Assembly (NCBI GenBank): GCA_002793035.1
Contig: PFPL01000070.1
Location: forward strand, 1 to 55,875
Reading direction: 5' to 3'
Length of the DNA: 55,875 nucleotides
Origin: Candidatus Magasanikbacteria bacterium CG_4_10_14_0_2_um_filter_33_14
GTDB taxonomy: Bacteria; Patescibacteriota; Patescibacteriia; Magasanikbacterales; UBA922
Part shown: positions 31,759-38,593 of the stretch, one piece after another
How positions within the stretch are numbered: position 1 is the stretch's first letter
Layout: each line of letters begins with the position of its first letter
Notes under the pieces: model-generated
What the model saw: only the letters and a program-made list of their open reading frames with translations
What the model was told of the DNA's origin: nothing
Databases searched by the model: none
Made by a program: the position numbers and the translations under genes

Positions 31759-32415
31759 CTAAACTTTATTTTCATTAAGAGTTATATTATATTGTGGCAA
31801 ATCAAAAGAAGAAATTCTATCAAAAGGCCAACCACGTAACCAAACTTTACCTACGATAGCATCACGAGAAATAGCTCCAAAACGGCGTGAATCAAAACTA
31901 GCACCACGATTATCACCCAAAACAAAATATTGATCAGAACCCAAAGTAAGACTAATAGAACCACTAGTATCAATTTCATTTAAATAATTTTCACTTAAGA
32001 TCAAACCTTTTGGATTATCATTATTATAAATAATTACTTTACCATTTTCTATTTTTACTCTTTCTCCTGGTAAAGCAATAATTCTTTTCAAATAAAAATC
32101 AGTACTAACAGGTGAATCCAAAACAATTACTTCTCCTCTAGCAGGTTCTCTAAATCTATAAGTGATCTCATCAATTATCAAATAATCACTTTCATAAAAA
32201 TTTGGTTCCATAGATTGACCTTTTACAGAAAAAGGTTTAAAGAGAAAATAACGTATCACAAAAATAGTGATACAAGCCAAAATACCTATTTTTATAAGTT
32301 CTAAGAAAAATAAACCAGCTTTACTAAGAGAGCCTTTTTCATATACTTCATCATTGCTATTATCAAAGTTTGTGTCTTCTACCAAATTATCTTTTTTTTC
32401 AAAATCTTCAGACAT
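31759..32415 (-). CDS. lepB: Signal peptidase I
   Basis: The 218-residue enzyme removes signal peptides from exported proteins. A 30-residue acidic cytoplasmic tail is followed by one membrane helix (about 41-60, IKIGILACITIFVIRYFLF). The catalytic serine S68 lies in VKGQSMEPNF and the general-base lysine K110 in FYLKRIIALPGERV. The third conserved box is YFVLGDNRGASFDSRRFG. It would process the numerous secreted proteins encoded here. It is expressed from its own promoter at 32452-32480. Confidence 0.96.
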   Translation of the reverse strand: MSEDFEKKDNLVEDTNFDNSNDEVYEKGSLSKAGLFFLELIKIGILACITIFVIRYFLFKPFSVKGQSMEPNFYESDYLIIDEITYRFREPARGEVIVLDSPVSTDFYLKRIIALPGERVKIENGKVIIYNNDNPKGLILSENYLNEIDTSGSISLTLGSDQYFVLGDNRGASFDSRRFGAISRDAIVGKVWLRGWPFDRISSFDLPQYNITLNENKV

Positions 32416-32451
32416 AAAAGAATAAATAATGTTAATTACCTTCTAGAGAGA

Positions 32452-32480
32452 ATTATATACTAAAATTAGAGAAAATGCAA
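32452..32480 (-). promoter_or_regulatory. Promoter of lepB
   Basis: The minus strand has TTGCAT (32475-32480), a 17-base spacer and a perfect TATAAT (32452-32457), about 36 bases before the lepB ATG. Confidence 0.75.
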
Positions 32481-32558
32481 GTGTTAGCCGAAACTTACAA
32501 AATTGAGAAATAAGTTATGAACTTATCTATATAATATATTATAAAAAATACAAAAACA

Positions 32559-32587
32559 TTGACATTTTCTCCAAAATATTATATATT
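32559..32587 (+). promoter_or_regulatory. Promoter in front of the broken tRNA and tRNA-Val
   Basis: A perfect TTGACA (32559-32564), a 17-base spacer and TATATT (32582-32587) lie about 19 bases before the first base of the tRNA-like fragment, so the fragment and tRNA-Val would be transcribed together. Confidence 0.75.
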
Positions 32588-32627
32588 ATCACACGTCAAA
32601 TTCATGACCATATAGCTCAGTTGGTTA

Positions 32628-32647
32628 CCTGCCTGACGGCAGGCAGG
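32628..32647. repeat. Short palindrome 1 in the broken tRNA
   Basis: CCTGCCTG-ACGG-CAGGCAGG is a perfect 8-bp inverted repeat with a four-base loop. Removing it restores the D arm GCTC...GAGC exactly, which shows a clean 20-base insertion. Confidence 0.9.
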
Positions 32648-32660
32648 GAGCGCTACATTG

Positions 32661-32678
32661 ATCCCGACTGGTCGGGAT
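32661..32678. repeat. Short palindrome 2 in the broken tRNA
   Basis: ATCCCGAC-TG-GTCGGGAT is a perfect 8-bp inverted repeat with a two-base loop lying in what was the anticodon loop and 3' anticodon strand. It has a different sequence from palindrome 1 but the same size class and G+C-rich character. Confidence 0.9.
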
Positions 32679-32697
32679 AGAGGTCAGAAATAAATAT

Positions 32698-32771
32698 GAA
32701 CCCGTAGCTCAGTTGGTTAGAGCGCTACATTGACATTGTAGAGGTCCCCAGTTCGAATCTGGGCGGGTTCA
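32698..32771 (+). tRNA. tRNA-Val (GAC anticodon)
   Basis: A complete 74-base cloverleaf: acceptor GAACCCG/CGGGTTC, D arm GCTC...GAGC, anticodon arm CTACA-TTGACAT-TGTAG (GAC), T arm CCCAG-TTCGAAT-CTGGG and discriminator A. CCA is not encoded. It begins only 11 bases after the broken tRNA. Confidence 0.95.
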
Positions 32772-32812
32772 CAAAGTATAAATAAAAATAAACAAGCCTC
32801 TGGATAAAATAC

Positions 32813-32841
32813 TTGAAATTTTTCTAAAAGTAGTTTATAAT
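32813..32841 (+). promoter_or_regulatory. Promoter of tRNA-Ile
   Basis: TTGAAA (32813-32818), a 17-base spacer and a perfect TATAAT (32836-32841) lie 17 bases before the tRNA-Ile 5' end. Confidence 0.8.
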
Positions 32842-32858
32842 AGCCAGGCAAATAATAA

Positions 32859-32932
32859 GGGCGTGTAGCTCAGATGGTTAGAGCGCAACACTGATAATGT
32901 TGAGGTCCTCGGTTCGATTCCAAGCACGCCCA
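32859..32932 (+). tRNA. tRNA-Ile (GAT anticodon)
   Basis: A complete 74-base cloverleaf: acceptor GGGCGTG/CACGCCC, D arm GCTC...GAGC, anticodon arm CAACA-CTGATAA-TGTTG (GAT), T loop TTCGATT and discriminator A. The T stem (CTCGG/CCAAG) has a C-G to C-A irregularity at one end. CCA is not encoded. Confidence 0.94.
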
Positions 32933-32979
32933 CGAAAAATAGCAAGTTAATTGTTGCTATCTCGTGGAAAGACCACAAA

Positions 32980-33006
32980 AAAACTCCTAATTTTAGGAGT
33001 TTTTTG
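32980..33006. terminator. Terminator between tRNA-Ile and the YtxH-like gene
   Basis: AAACTCCTAA and TTAGGAGTTT form a long stem with flanking A- and T-runs, which works in both directions and separates the plus-strand tRNAs from the minus-strand genes to the right. Confidence 0.88.
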
Positions 33007-33029
33007 TTTTATTTATTAATAAACAATTT

Positions 33030-33365
33030 TTATTTCTTAACAATTTTCTTTTTAGAAACGCCTTTGGAATGATTTTTCCATTGAGATTTTACAACTTTTT
33101 CTATCATATCACGCATACTATCTAATAAATCATTTTCTACAGCATATTTATTCACAGCTTGTTCTACAAATTGATAATACTTTGTTTTGGTCATCTTGTC
33201 CCAACCTTCTGAGGCTATTACTTTTTCTTTTACATCATCATAAACATCACCAGCACTGTCCATCAAATTGTTGCGAACTTCTTTACCTTTTTTGGTAGCA
33301 TTGAGCCAGACCAAACCAGCACCCAATAATCCTCCCAAAAAAAGACCTTTTTTAAATTTACCCAT
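33030..33365 (-). CDS. YtxH-like small membrane-associated protein
   Basis: The 111-residue protein has a short glycine-rich hydrophobic segment (KKGLFLGGLLGAGLVWLNAT) directly followed by KKGKEVRNNLMDSAGDVYDD, the pattern of YtxH-domain proteins. An amphipathic helical body and a strongly basic tail (KGVSKKKIVKK) follow. YtxH proteins are often stress-related in Firmicutes; the function here is unknown. It is separated from the next gene by an A/T-rich repeat. Confidence 0.7.
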   Translation of the reverse strand: MGKFKKGLFLGGLLGAGLVWLNATKKGKEVRNNLMDSAGDVYDDVKEKVIASEGWDKMTKTKYYQFVEQAVNKYAVENDLLDSMRDMIEKVVKSQWKNHSKGVSKKKIVKK

Positions 33366-33371
33366 ACAATT

Positions 33372-33406
33372 TAGATTATTAGATTAATTGATTATTAGAT
33401 TATTGG
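33372..33406. repeat. Left arm of imperfect inverted repeats flanking the four-helix-bundle gene
   Basis: About 35 bases built from TAGATTATT and GATTAAT units match the reverse complement of 33811-33845 at roughly 28 of 35 positions by eye. The A/T-rich composition lowers the significance. Confidence 0.5.
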
Positions 33407-33408
33407 TA

Positions 33409-33795
33409 TTAATCTTTTTTACATTTTTGTAAATAAGCAATATAACCATTTAATTTTTTCTTTATTTTTTCACAAAGTTCAATTAGATGTTCAATGCTTC
33501 CTTCTTTTTTTATATATTTCAAATCTTTTATATAAATAAGATGATCTCGTGTTTCATCCAATGATCCTCTTGCTTGCCTACAAAATTGTATATTCTCTTG
33601 ATAATGAAATCTTCCGTGGCCTTCAGCAATATTTGCACCAACAGACGAAGAAGATCTTCTTATTTGACTTACCACATTATATTTTTCTTCATAAGGTAAA
33701 AATTTACAAATTATTCCTACCTTCATTCTCAATTCATGAGACAATTTCCAAACGTCTAAATTGGTAAAATCTTGATATTTATTGTTTCCCTCCAT
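33409..33795 (-). CDS. Four-helix-bundle protein (23S rRNA intervening-sequence/Avd-like family)
   Basis: The 128-residue protein matches the family of small four-helix proteins first found inside 23S rRNA insertions: FTNLDVWKLSHELRMKVGII, then VSQIRRSSSSVGANIAEGHG in helix 2, CRQARGSLDETRDHLIYIKD in helix 3, and IEHLIELCEKIKKKLNGYIA in helix 4. Relatives form pentamers and serve as accessory proteins (Avd) in diversity-generating retroelements, but no reverse transcriptase or template repeat is present here, so this is a free-standing copy. Imperfect inverted repeats flank it on both sides, which hints at past mobility. Confidence 0.9.
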   Translation of the reverse strand: MEGNNKYQDFTNLDVWKLSHELRMKVGIICKFLPYEEKYNVVSQIRRSSSSVGANIAEGHGRFHYQENIQFCRQARGSLDETRDHLIYIKDLKYIKKEGSIEHLIELCEKIKKKLNGYIAYLQKCKKD

Positions 33796-33810
33796 AGATA
33801 AACTAATAAT

Positions 33811-33845
33811 CTATTAATCCAATAAACCATTAATCCTTAATCTAT
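33811..33845. repeat. Right arm of imperfect inverted repeats flanking the four-helix-bundle gene
   Basis: The segment CTATTAATCCAATAAACC and the following ATTAATCCTTAATCTA match, in reverse complement, the left arm at 33372-33406. The two arms lie just outside the stop and start codons of the gene. Confidence 0.5.
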
Positions 33846-33855
33846 TATAACAAAT

Positions 33856-35016
33856 TTAACCATTGTCAACAAGTTCATTGTAAACATCATCCAATTTTTT
33901 TACAATATTTTTCCAAGAATATTTTTCAACAGCCACATCTCTCACGCCCCTTTTCCAAGAAGGTATTTGATCTTTTTGTGAAAAATAATCTTTTATCAAA
34001 CCAGATAATTCTTTGTAATTTTTTATGGTAAAAATTTCTCCACCATCTTTGGCTACGGTTCTCACTCCTGGCAAATCACTAGCTATTACAGGCACACCAC
34101 TAGCCATAGCTTCTAACAAGACTACTCCAAAAGCTTCTGCTGTATTGATGGAAGGCAGTACAAATAAATCTGCCAAATTATAATACTTTGGTAAATCTTC
34201 ATCAGACGCAAAACCTACAAAATTTGTAATATCCTCCAACCCCATACCTTTTGCTTGCAATATAAATCTTTCTTTTAGTTCCCCATCACCTACAAAAACA
34301 ACTTGCACATCCAAATTATTTTCTTTCAAGATAAACAATGCTTTTAATAATATTTCTATCCCTTTGAAATAATGCGCCACATCCATACCACCAACAAACA
34401 ATATTGTTGACAAATCTTTATCCAAATTATGTTTTTGTAACAAGACCTCATTTTTTTCCCTTGGTACAAAATTATCTATATCCACACCAAAAGGAATTTC
34501 TACAAATTTTTCTTTATTTTTTTCAAAAAAATTCCTAGCATCACTATGCTCAATATAATCAAAAGAGCTTACCAATATTTTATCAGCCACACTAAGAATT
34601 TTTGGCATCCAAAATTTGGCATACATCTTGAAAATAAAACCTTTTATTCCATCTCCTCTAGTATCCATATGATATGTCACAACCAAAGGCTTTTTAGGAT
34701 TTTTCAATTTCCATTTACGTACCAGATTGGCAGTACCAAAAAAAGGATAGTGCAAATGTACTATATCAAAACTATCAAGTTCTTTGGCTACAGTTGGCAT
34801 ATAAGCAGCATTACCATAATACAATGGAGCAGCTAATCTGCGAGCAAAATCCTGATTTTTTTCAAGTTCTTTTTTATCTGGTTCTACAGCATATTGTGGG
34901 GTAAATACTTCTACATCATGACCAAGCAACGACAAAAAACTAGCCATCTGAAAAGCAGTGTTCCCCATTCCACCATAATATGGTGGATATGTACAGACAA
35001 TGTGAGCTATTTTCAT
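33856..35016 (-). CDS. Glycosyltransferase family 4 protein
   Basis: The 386-residue GT-B enzyme transfers a sugar from an activated donor. The N-terminal IAHIVCTYPPYYGGMGNTAF contains the GGMG acceptor-side loop. The C-terminal domain has the donor-binding motif EAFGVVLLEAMASGVPVIAS (E-x7-E) near residue 290 and ILFVGGMDVAHYFKGIEILL near 205. The acceptor is unknown. It is the last gene of a five-gene minus-strand glycan operon and begins 4 bases after the kinase-like gene's stop codon. Confidence 0.93.
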   Translation of the reverse strand: MKIAHIVCTYPPYYGGMGNTAFQMASFLSLLGHDVEVFTPQYAVEPDKKELEKNQDFARRLAAPLYYGNAAYMPTVAKELDSFDIVHLHYPFFGTANLVRKWKLKNPKKPLVVTYHMDTRGDGIKGFIFKMYAKFWMPKILSVADKILVSSFDYIEHSDARNFFEKNKEKFVEIPFGVDIDNFVPREKNEVLLQKHNLDKDLSTILFVGGMDVAHYFKGIEILLKALFILKENNLDVQVVFVGDGELKERFILQAKGMGLEDITNFVGFASDEDLPKYYNLADLFVLPSINTAEAFGVVLLEAMASGVPVIASDLPGVRTVAKDGGEIFTIKNYKELSGLIKDYFSQKDQIPSWKRGVRDVAVEKYSWKNIVKKLDDVYNELVDNG

Positions 35017-35020
35017 AAAA

Positions 35021-36379
35021 TTATTCTTCTTGTTTATTTACACCCGTCATTTCCCAATCAATGATATAAAACTGTGGTTTACCATCTTCACCTGGTTCTA
35101 TTTTACCGTCTTTATCCATTTTCATCAAAATATTGCGTGGTTCTATATCAACATGTTTTATACCAGCTTGTTTCATTTTTTCTGTGACATTTTTAATAAA
35201 TTCTTCATAAGGTTTAGTGTAAGGTGCGCCGAATTTTTCGGTTTCATATTCATCTACATGTTTTTCAAATCCTTCACTTTCAAAGTCACCACGTCTTTTG
35301 TTTACTCTCGTATTATATTTATTTATTTCATCTGGATTCACAAATTTTTTATCAAGTTGTTCAAAAACTTGTCTGTAAATCACTAAAAAATTTTCTTCTA
35401 AAGAATAATCTTTCTTCCTATTTAGTTCTATTAATTCTTCTAAATCAAAAAAAGATAAAATCATTTTTAAATACTCAAAACAAAAATCTTGTTTAGATAT
35501 TTCAATATTTTTTCTACAAACTAAATCATAAATGGAAGAAGCTAAACTACCTTTTATTTTTATAATATAATTTATCATTTCTTCACTATAGCTTTTAAAC
35601 ATTTCGCGTCTATGATATTCATAATCACGATAAATATCAGCACAAATTGAATCTGACAAATCAATTAAATAGTATTCCTTCCATTCATTACCCTCTAAAT
35701 AATATTGCGTAACATCTTTTTTCCGAAGCGTACTAAAATAATCGCTATTTTGTATTCTAAATTCCAATAATGAAGTTGTGCTCTCTAAATATTCAAATAA
35801 TAAATAAGTATTACCCCTGTCTTTTATATAACCAAATGGCTTTGGTGTAGGAATTCCCACATCAAAGGATTTTTTTGCCAATTTATACTCTTCCGTATCA
35901 GAAACTAGTACTTTTCGCTGCTCAACTCTCTTCACTAGCACTTTTTTATCACAAAAATCCACAATCTTTACACGACTAATATCATAAGGTTCATCTATAA
36001 TCTCTCCAATAGTTTTACCTTCTGGCAGCCCCTTATGAGTCTCTATACCACGATCAACCAATGGTAAATTTTCAATAAACTCAGTTGGATTTTTTAATAA
36101 TTCCAAATATTCTTCAGAAGACTCTATTTCATTTTTAAAAATAGTACCAAGGTGTATTTCTTGTGTAACCTCTTTTTCCAGTTTATAAAACACTGGTTTT
36201 TCTTCGTTGAGTCTATATAAATCCTCATTTTCTTCAGCCTTTCTCAAAATTTTGGCAGCAGGATTCGACGGTTCGAATTCTTCATCATACTTTGCTCTTT
36301 GCCTCAATTTCAAATAAACATCCGACAACCTCTGGCGTTTTTCAAAATCTGAAATATGTACTTTTCCTGTTTCTGACAT
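35021..36379 (-). CDS. Protein-kinase-like phosphotransferase (APH/lipopolysaccharide-kinase-like), unknown substrate
   Basis: The 452-residue protein is not of a family I can name, but it has a kinase-like active site. KKVLVKRVE (K150) fits the N-lobe lysine and NTYLLFEYLE (191-199) the hinge. Near the C-terminus, KHVDIEPRNIL gives H409, D411 (catalytic base) and N416, and YIIDWEMTG gives the metal-binding D441. About 210 residues lie between hinge and catalytic loop, more than usual. The N-terminal 130 residues are charged and helical. Lying between DUF2304 and GT4 genes, with 4-base gaps on both sides, it may phosphorylate a glycan or its lipid carrier; protein kinase activity is an alternative. 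Confidence 0.7.
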   Translation of the reverse strand: MSETGKVHISDFEKRQRLSDVYLKLRQRAKYDEEFEPSNPAAKILRKAEENEDLYRLNEEKPVFYKLEKEVTQEIHLGTIFKNEIESSEEYLELLKNPTEFIENLPLVDRGIETHKGLPEGKTIGEIIDEPYDISRVKIVDFCDKKVLVKRVEQRKVLVSDTEEYKLAKKSFDVGIPTPKPFGYIKDRGNTYLLFEYLESTTSLLEFRIQNSDYFSTLRKKDVTQYYLEGNEWKEYYLIDLSDSICADIYRDYEYHRREMFKSYSEEMINYIIKIKGSLASSIYDLVCRKNIEISKQDFCFEYLKMILSFFDLEELIELNRKKDYSLEENFLVIYRQVFEQLDKKFVNPDEINKYNTRVNKRRGDFESEGFEKHVDEYETEKFGAPYTKPYEEFIKNVTEKMKQAGIKHVDIEPRNILMKMDKDGKIEPGEDGKPQFYIIDWEMTGVNKQEE

Positions 36380-36383
36380 ATTA

Positions 36384-36710
36384 TTATTTTTTCAAACTTT
36401 CTTTTCTTACGACATCGGTCAAATCTCTTTTCAATCCTTCAATCTTGATATTCATTTTAAAAACTAGATAAAATAAACAAGCAATAGAAATATAAATAAC
36501 AAGATCAACACCTCTACCAATACCCACGTACTCAGCCAAAATTTGAGTACTGTTTGGCCAAAAAACAACTAGCGTAATTACCAACCACAAAACAATCCAA
36601 AAAAAAGTAGCTTTTGGTCCTAATAAAGTTTTTTGCTTTTTGTTCCAAACAGTAAAAATAGCTGATAATGCTAACAAGGCAAAAATGATTTTGAAGATGA
36701 GTAGTAACAT
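36384..36710 (-). CDS. DUF2304 family membrane protein
   Basis: The 108-residue protein has three membrane helices (IFKIIFALLALSAIFTVWN, then FFWIVLWLVITLVVFW, then VDLVIYISIACLFYLVF) and a conserved tail (KIEGLKRDLTDVVRKESLKK) with the arginine typical of DUF2304. These proteins are commonly encoded next to polyprenol-phosphate glycosyltransferases and are thought to assist them at the membrane. That pairing is seen here with the GT2 gene just upstream in the transcript. Confidence 0.85.
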   Translation of the reverse strand: MLLLIFKIIFALLALSAIFTVWNKKQKTLLGPKATFFWIVLWLVITLVVFWPNSTQILAEYVGIGRGVDLVIYISIACLFYLVFKMNIKIEGLKRDLTDVVRKESLKK

Positions 36711-36764
36711 ACAAAATAGTAAAAAGTAAAAATTGATAAGTGATTAAGTGATAAAGTTTCAAAT

Positions 36765-37424
36765 TTATTTTAAAAATTTCCCCAAAAACAAATCTTTTAC
36801 AATCTTCAATCCCCCACCAATTCCTTGTCCATATTCATGATAAATAACTTTAACAGGAAATTCCACATAATTCAAATTATGTTTCCTAGTCAACCCCATA
36901 ATCTCTGTCGCATGAGCCATCCCATTTTGAGTGATTTTTATTTTTTCAAGTGCATTCCTATTCAAAATTCTAAAACCATTTTGTGAATCTTTTAGAGATA
37001 CTACACCAAATAATTTGTTTATAAAACGACCTATTGGTAATAAGAAATACTTTTTTAAAAAAGGAACTTTACTTCTATTGTCGAGAAAACGAGAACCAAA
37101 AAGAATATCAGCTTTACTTTCTTTTAGCTTTTCCAAAGCAGGTGCAATATCTTCTACACAAAACTGTCCATCACCATCAAAATGTAAAACATAATCAACA
37201 CCAATACTTCTTGCATACTCATGTCCAGTCTCAAGAGCCGCACCTTGTCCCAAATTTATTTTGTGTTGTAATACCATAGCACCACTTTGTGTGGCTTCTC
37301 CAATCGTATTATCCCTAGATTTATCATCTACTACAATAACACTATCTACAGATTTCAACAAATCAGAGACTACTTGAGCAATACGTTTTTCTTCATTATA
37401 AGCAGGCACTATAGCTATAAACAT
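36765..37424 (-). CDS. Glycosyltransferase family 2 (polyprenol-phosphate sugar synthase-like)
   Basis: The 219-residue GT-A enzyme begins FIAIVPAYNEEKRIAQVVSD and has SVIVVDDKSRDNT and LHFDGDGQFCVEDI with the metal-binding aspartates. QNGFRILNR and VIYHEYGQGIGGGLKIVKDL follow, as in dolichol-phosphate mannose synthase-like proteins. It probably charges a polyprenyl phosphate with a sugar at the inner membrane face. It has no membrane helix of its own, which fits cooperation with the adjacent DUF2304 protein. It follows the epimerase gene by 5 bases. Confidence 0.92.
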   Translation of the reverse strand: MFIAIVPAYNEEKRIAQVVSDLLKSVDSVIVVDDKSRDNTIGEATQSGAMVLQHKINLGQGAALETGHEYARSIGVDYVLHFDGDGQFCVEDIAPALEKLKESKADILFGSRFLDNRSKVPFLKKYFLLPIGRFINKLFGVVSLKDSQNGFRILNRNALEKIKITQNGMAHATEIMGLTRKHNLNYVEFPVKVIYHEYGQGIGGGLKIVKDLFLGKFLK

Positions 37425-37429
37425 AATAA

Positions 37430-38452
37430 TTAACCTTTAAAACCATAATTTTCTTTACTAGCCAAAGTATATTCGATAGTACGACGTAATCCTTCTTCCA
37501 GACGTACCAAAGGTATCCACTCCAATTTATCTTTAGCTCTACGCAAATCTGGCAAACCTTTTTTACTAAGATACATTAGTGGTTCTTCATATACAATTTG
37601 AGAAGTAGAATTTGTCATGGCAATAATTTTCTCAGCAATTTCTGTGATTTTATGAGATTCATCAAGTCCCAAATTAACAATGTTTACTTCTGGTCCAGTA
37701 GACATAAGTCTTACCAAACCATCAACCATATCTGAAACATAACAAAGAGCTTCCTCTGCCTGTCCATCACCATAAACAACCAAATCTCGACCTTCGATAG
37801 CATTCAAAATAAAATCTGGAAGCAATAGACCATCACGCAATCTCATACGAGGTCCATAAGTAGTAAATATACGAGCGATCTTAGCATCTATACCATAGAC
37901 TTGTTTATAAGTCTCGATACAAGTCTCAGCGAATCTCTTACCTTCATTGTAACAACTACGAGGAGACATATGATCAACAATACCCTTATAATCTTCTGAA
38001 AAAATCTTTTGATCTTCAGTCACAGAACCATAAACCACAGAACTAGAACCAAAAACATATTTAGCACGATATTCTACTGCTAAATCAAGAGTATTGAGCA
38101 TAGCCTTAGAATTTGACCAAAGAGAATGAATCTTCAACTGTTCAAAATTCTTTTGACTAGTAGGACAAGCCATGTGATAAATTTCTTGAATACCTTGAAA
38201 ACGTACCTGAAATTTGTCTAACTCTGGAAAATCTTTCAAATCTATTTTTTCATTGACATCATACTTGATAAATTCAAAATCCGGATATTGTAATAAATGT
38301 TGAATATTTGAAATATCAGAATGAGATAAATCATCCATACAAATGACATTGGCTTCTTTCAAGAGTCTTTCACAAAGATGAGAACCAATAAAGCCAGCTC
38401 CACCTGTCACAAGCACGTTTTTTTTCTCAAAAATTTGCATGTTATTTTGCAT
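37430..38452 (-). CDS. NAD-dependent nucleotide-sugar epimerase/decarboxylase (UDP-xylose synthase-like)
   Basis: The 340-residue extended short-chain dehydrogenase has the NAD-binding motif VTGGAGFIGSHL (residues 15-26) and the serine row GSSSVVYG near 135. The catalytic pair Y168/K172 lies in MSPRSCYNEGKRFAE. The PRSCYNEGKR context resembles UDP-glucuronate decarboxylases, but dTDP- or UDP-sugar epimerases or dehydratases cannot be excluded. It is first in the five-gene glycan operon and supplies a modified sugar nucleotide. The ATG at 38452 has an in-frame alternative at codon 5. Confidence 0.9.
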   Translation of the reverse strand: MQNNMQIFEKKNVLVTGGAGFIGSHLCERLLKEANVICMDDLSHSDISNIQHLLQYPDFEFIKYDVNEKIDLKDFPELDKFQVRFQGIQEIYHMACPTSQKNFEQLKIHSLWSNSKAMLNTLDLAVEYRAKYVFGSSSVVYGSVTEDQKIFSEDYKGIVDHMSPRSCYNEGKRFAETCIETYKQVYGIDAKIARIFTTYGPRMRLRDGLLLPDFILNAIEGRDLVVYGDGQAEEALCYVSDMVDGLVRLMSTGPEVNIVNLGLDESHKITEIAEKIIAMTNSTSQIVYEEPLMYLSKKGLPDLRRAKDKLEWIPLVRLEEGLRRTIEYTLASKENYGFKG

Positions 38453-38480
38453 ATATTTAGGCTAAAATTAGAAATAAACT

Positions 38481-38567
38481 ACCTCGCAGCAAGCTGACGA
38501 GGTATAAGAAGGAACATCTCCGTAGCAAGCTACGGGAAATTAAACCCTCTCGTCCGCCTTGGGCGGA
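38481..38567. repeat. Three consecutive short G+C-rich palindromes
   Basis: Three hairpins stand in a row between the subtilase and epimerase genes: ACCTCGCAGC-AA-GCTGACGAGGT (38481-38503, one bulged base), CCGTAGC-AA-GCTACGG (38520-38535) and TCCGCC-TTG-GGCGGA (38553-38567). The third is identical over 15 bases to part of the palindrome at 4226-4257. None is followed by a clear T-run. They differ sharply in composition from the A/T-rich surroundings. Confidence 0.88.
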
Positions 38568-38593
38568 TTAAAAATGAAAATGTAAAAATCAAA

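Larger units (their letters stand above)
32606..32686 (+). pseudogene. Broken tRNA gene interrupted by two short palindromes
   Basis: The fragment follows tRNA-Val (32698-32771) closely: TAGCTCAGTTGGTTA, then GAGCGCTACATTGA, then TAGAGGTC. Between the first two blocks a 20-base palindrome (32628-32647) is inserted at the D-loop/D-stem junction. Between the last two an 18-base palindrome (32661-32678) replaces the middle of the anticodon arm. The T arm and 3' acceptor strand are missing. The 5' acceptor bases (GACCATA) differ from those of tRNA-Val, so it may derive from another tRNA, for example one with a GAT anticodon. It is still behind an intact promoter. Confidence 0.85.

Noticed and set aside
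32606-32686. Intron-containing or split tRNA
   Set aside because: The T arm and 3' acceptor strand are missing, the inserts are palindromes without intron features, and no matching 3' half is nearby.
33409-33795. Diversity-generating retroelement
   Set aside because: The Avd-like protein is present but no reverse transcriptase, template repeat or variable repeat is visible nearby.
38481-38567. Palindrome cluster as the subtilase terminator
   Set aside because: The hairpins lack following T-runs in the minus direction and share sequence with a palindrome at 4242-4256.
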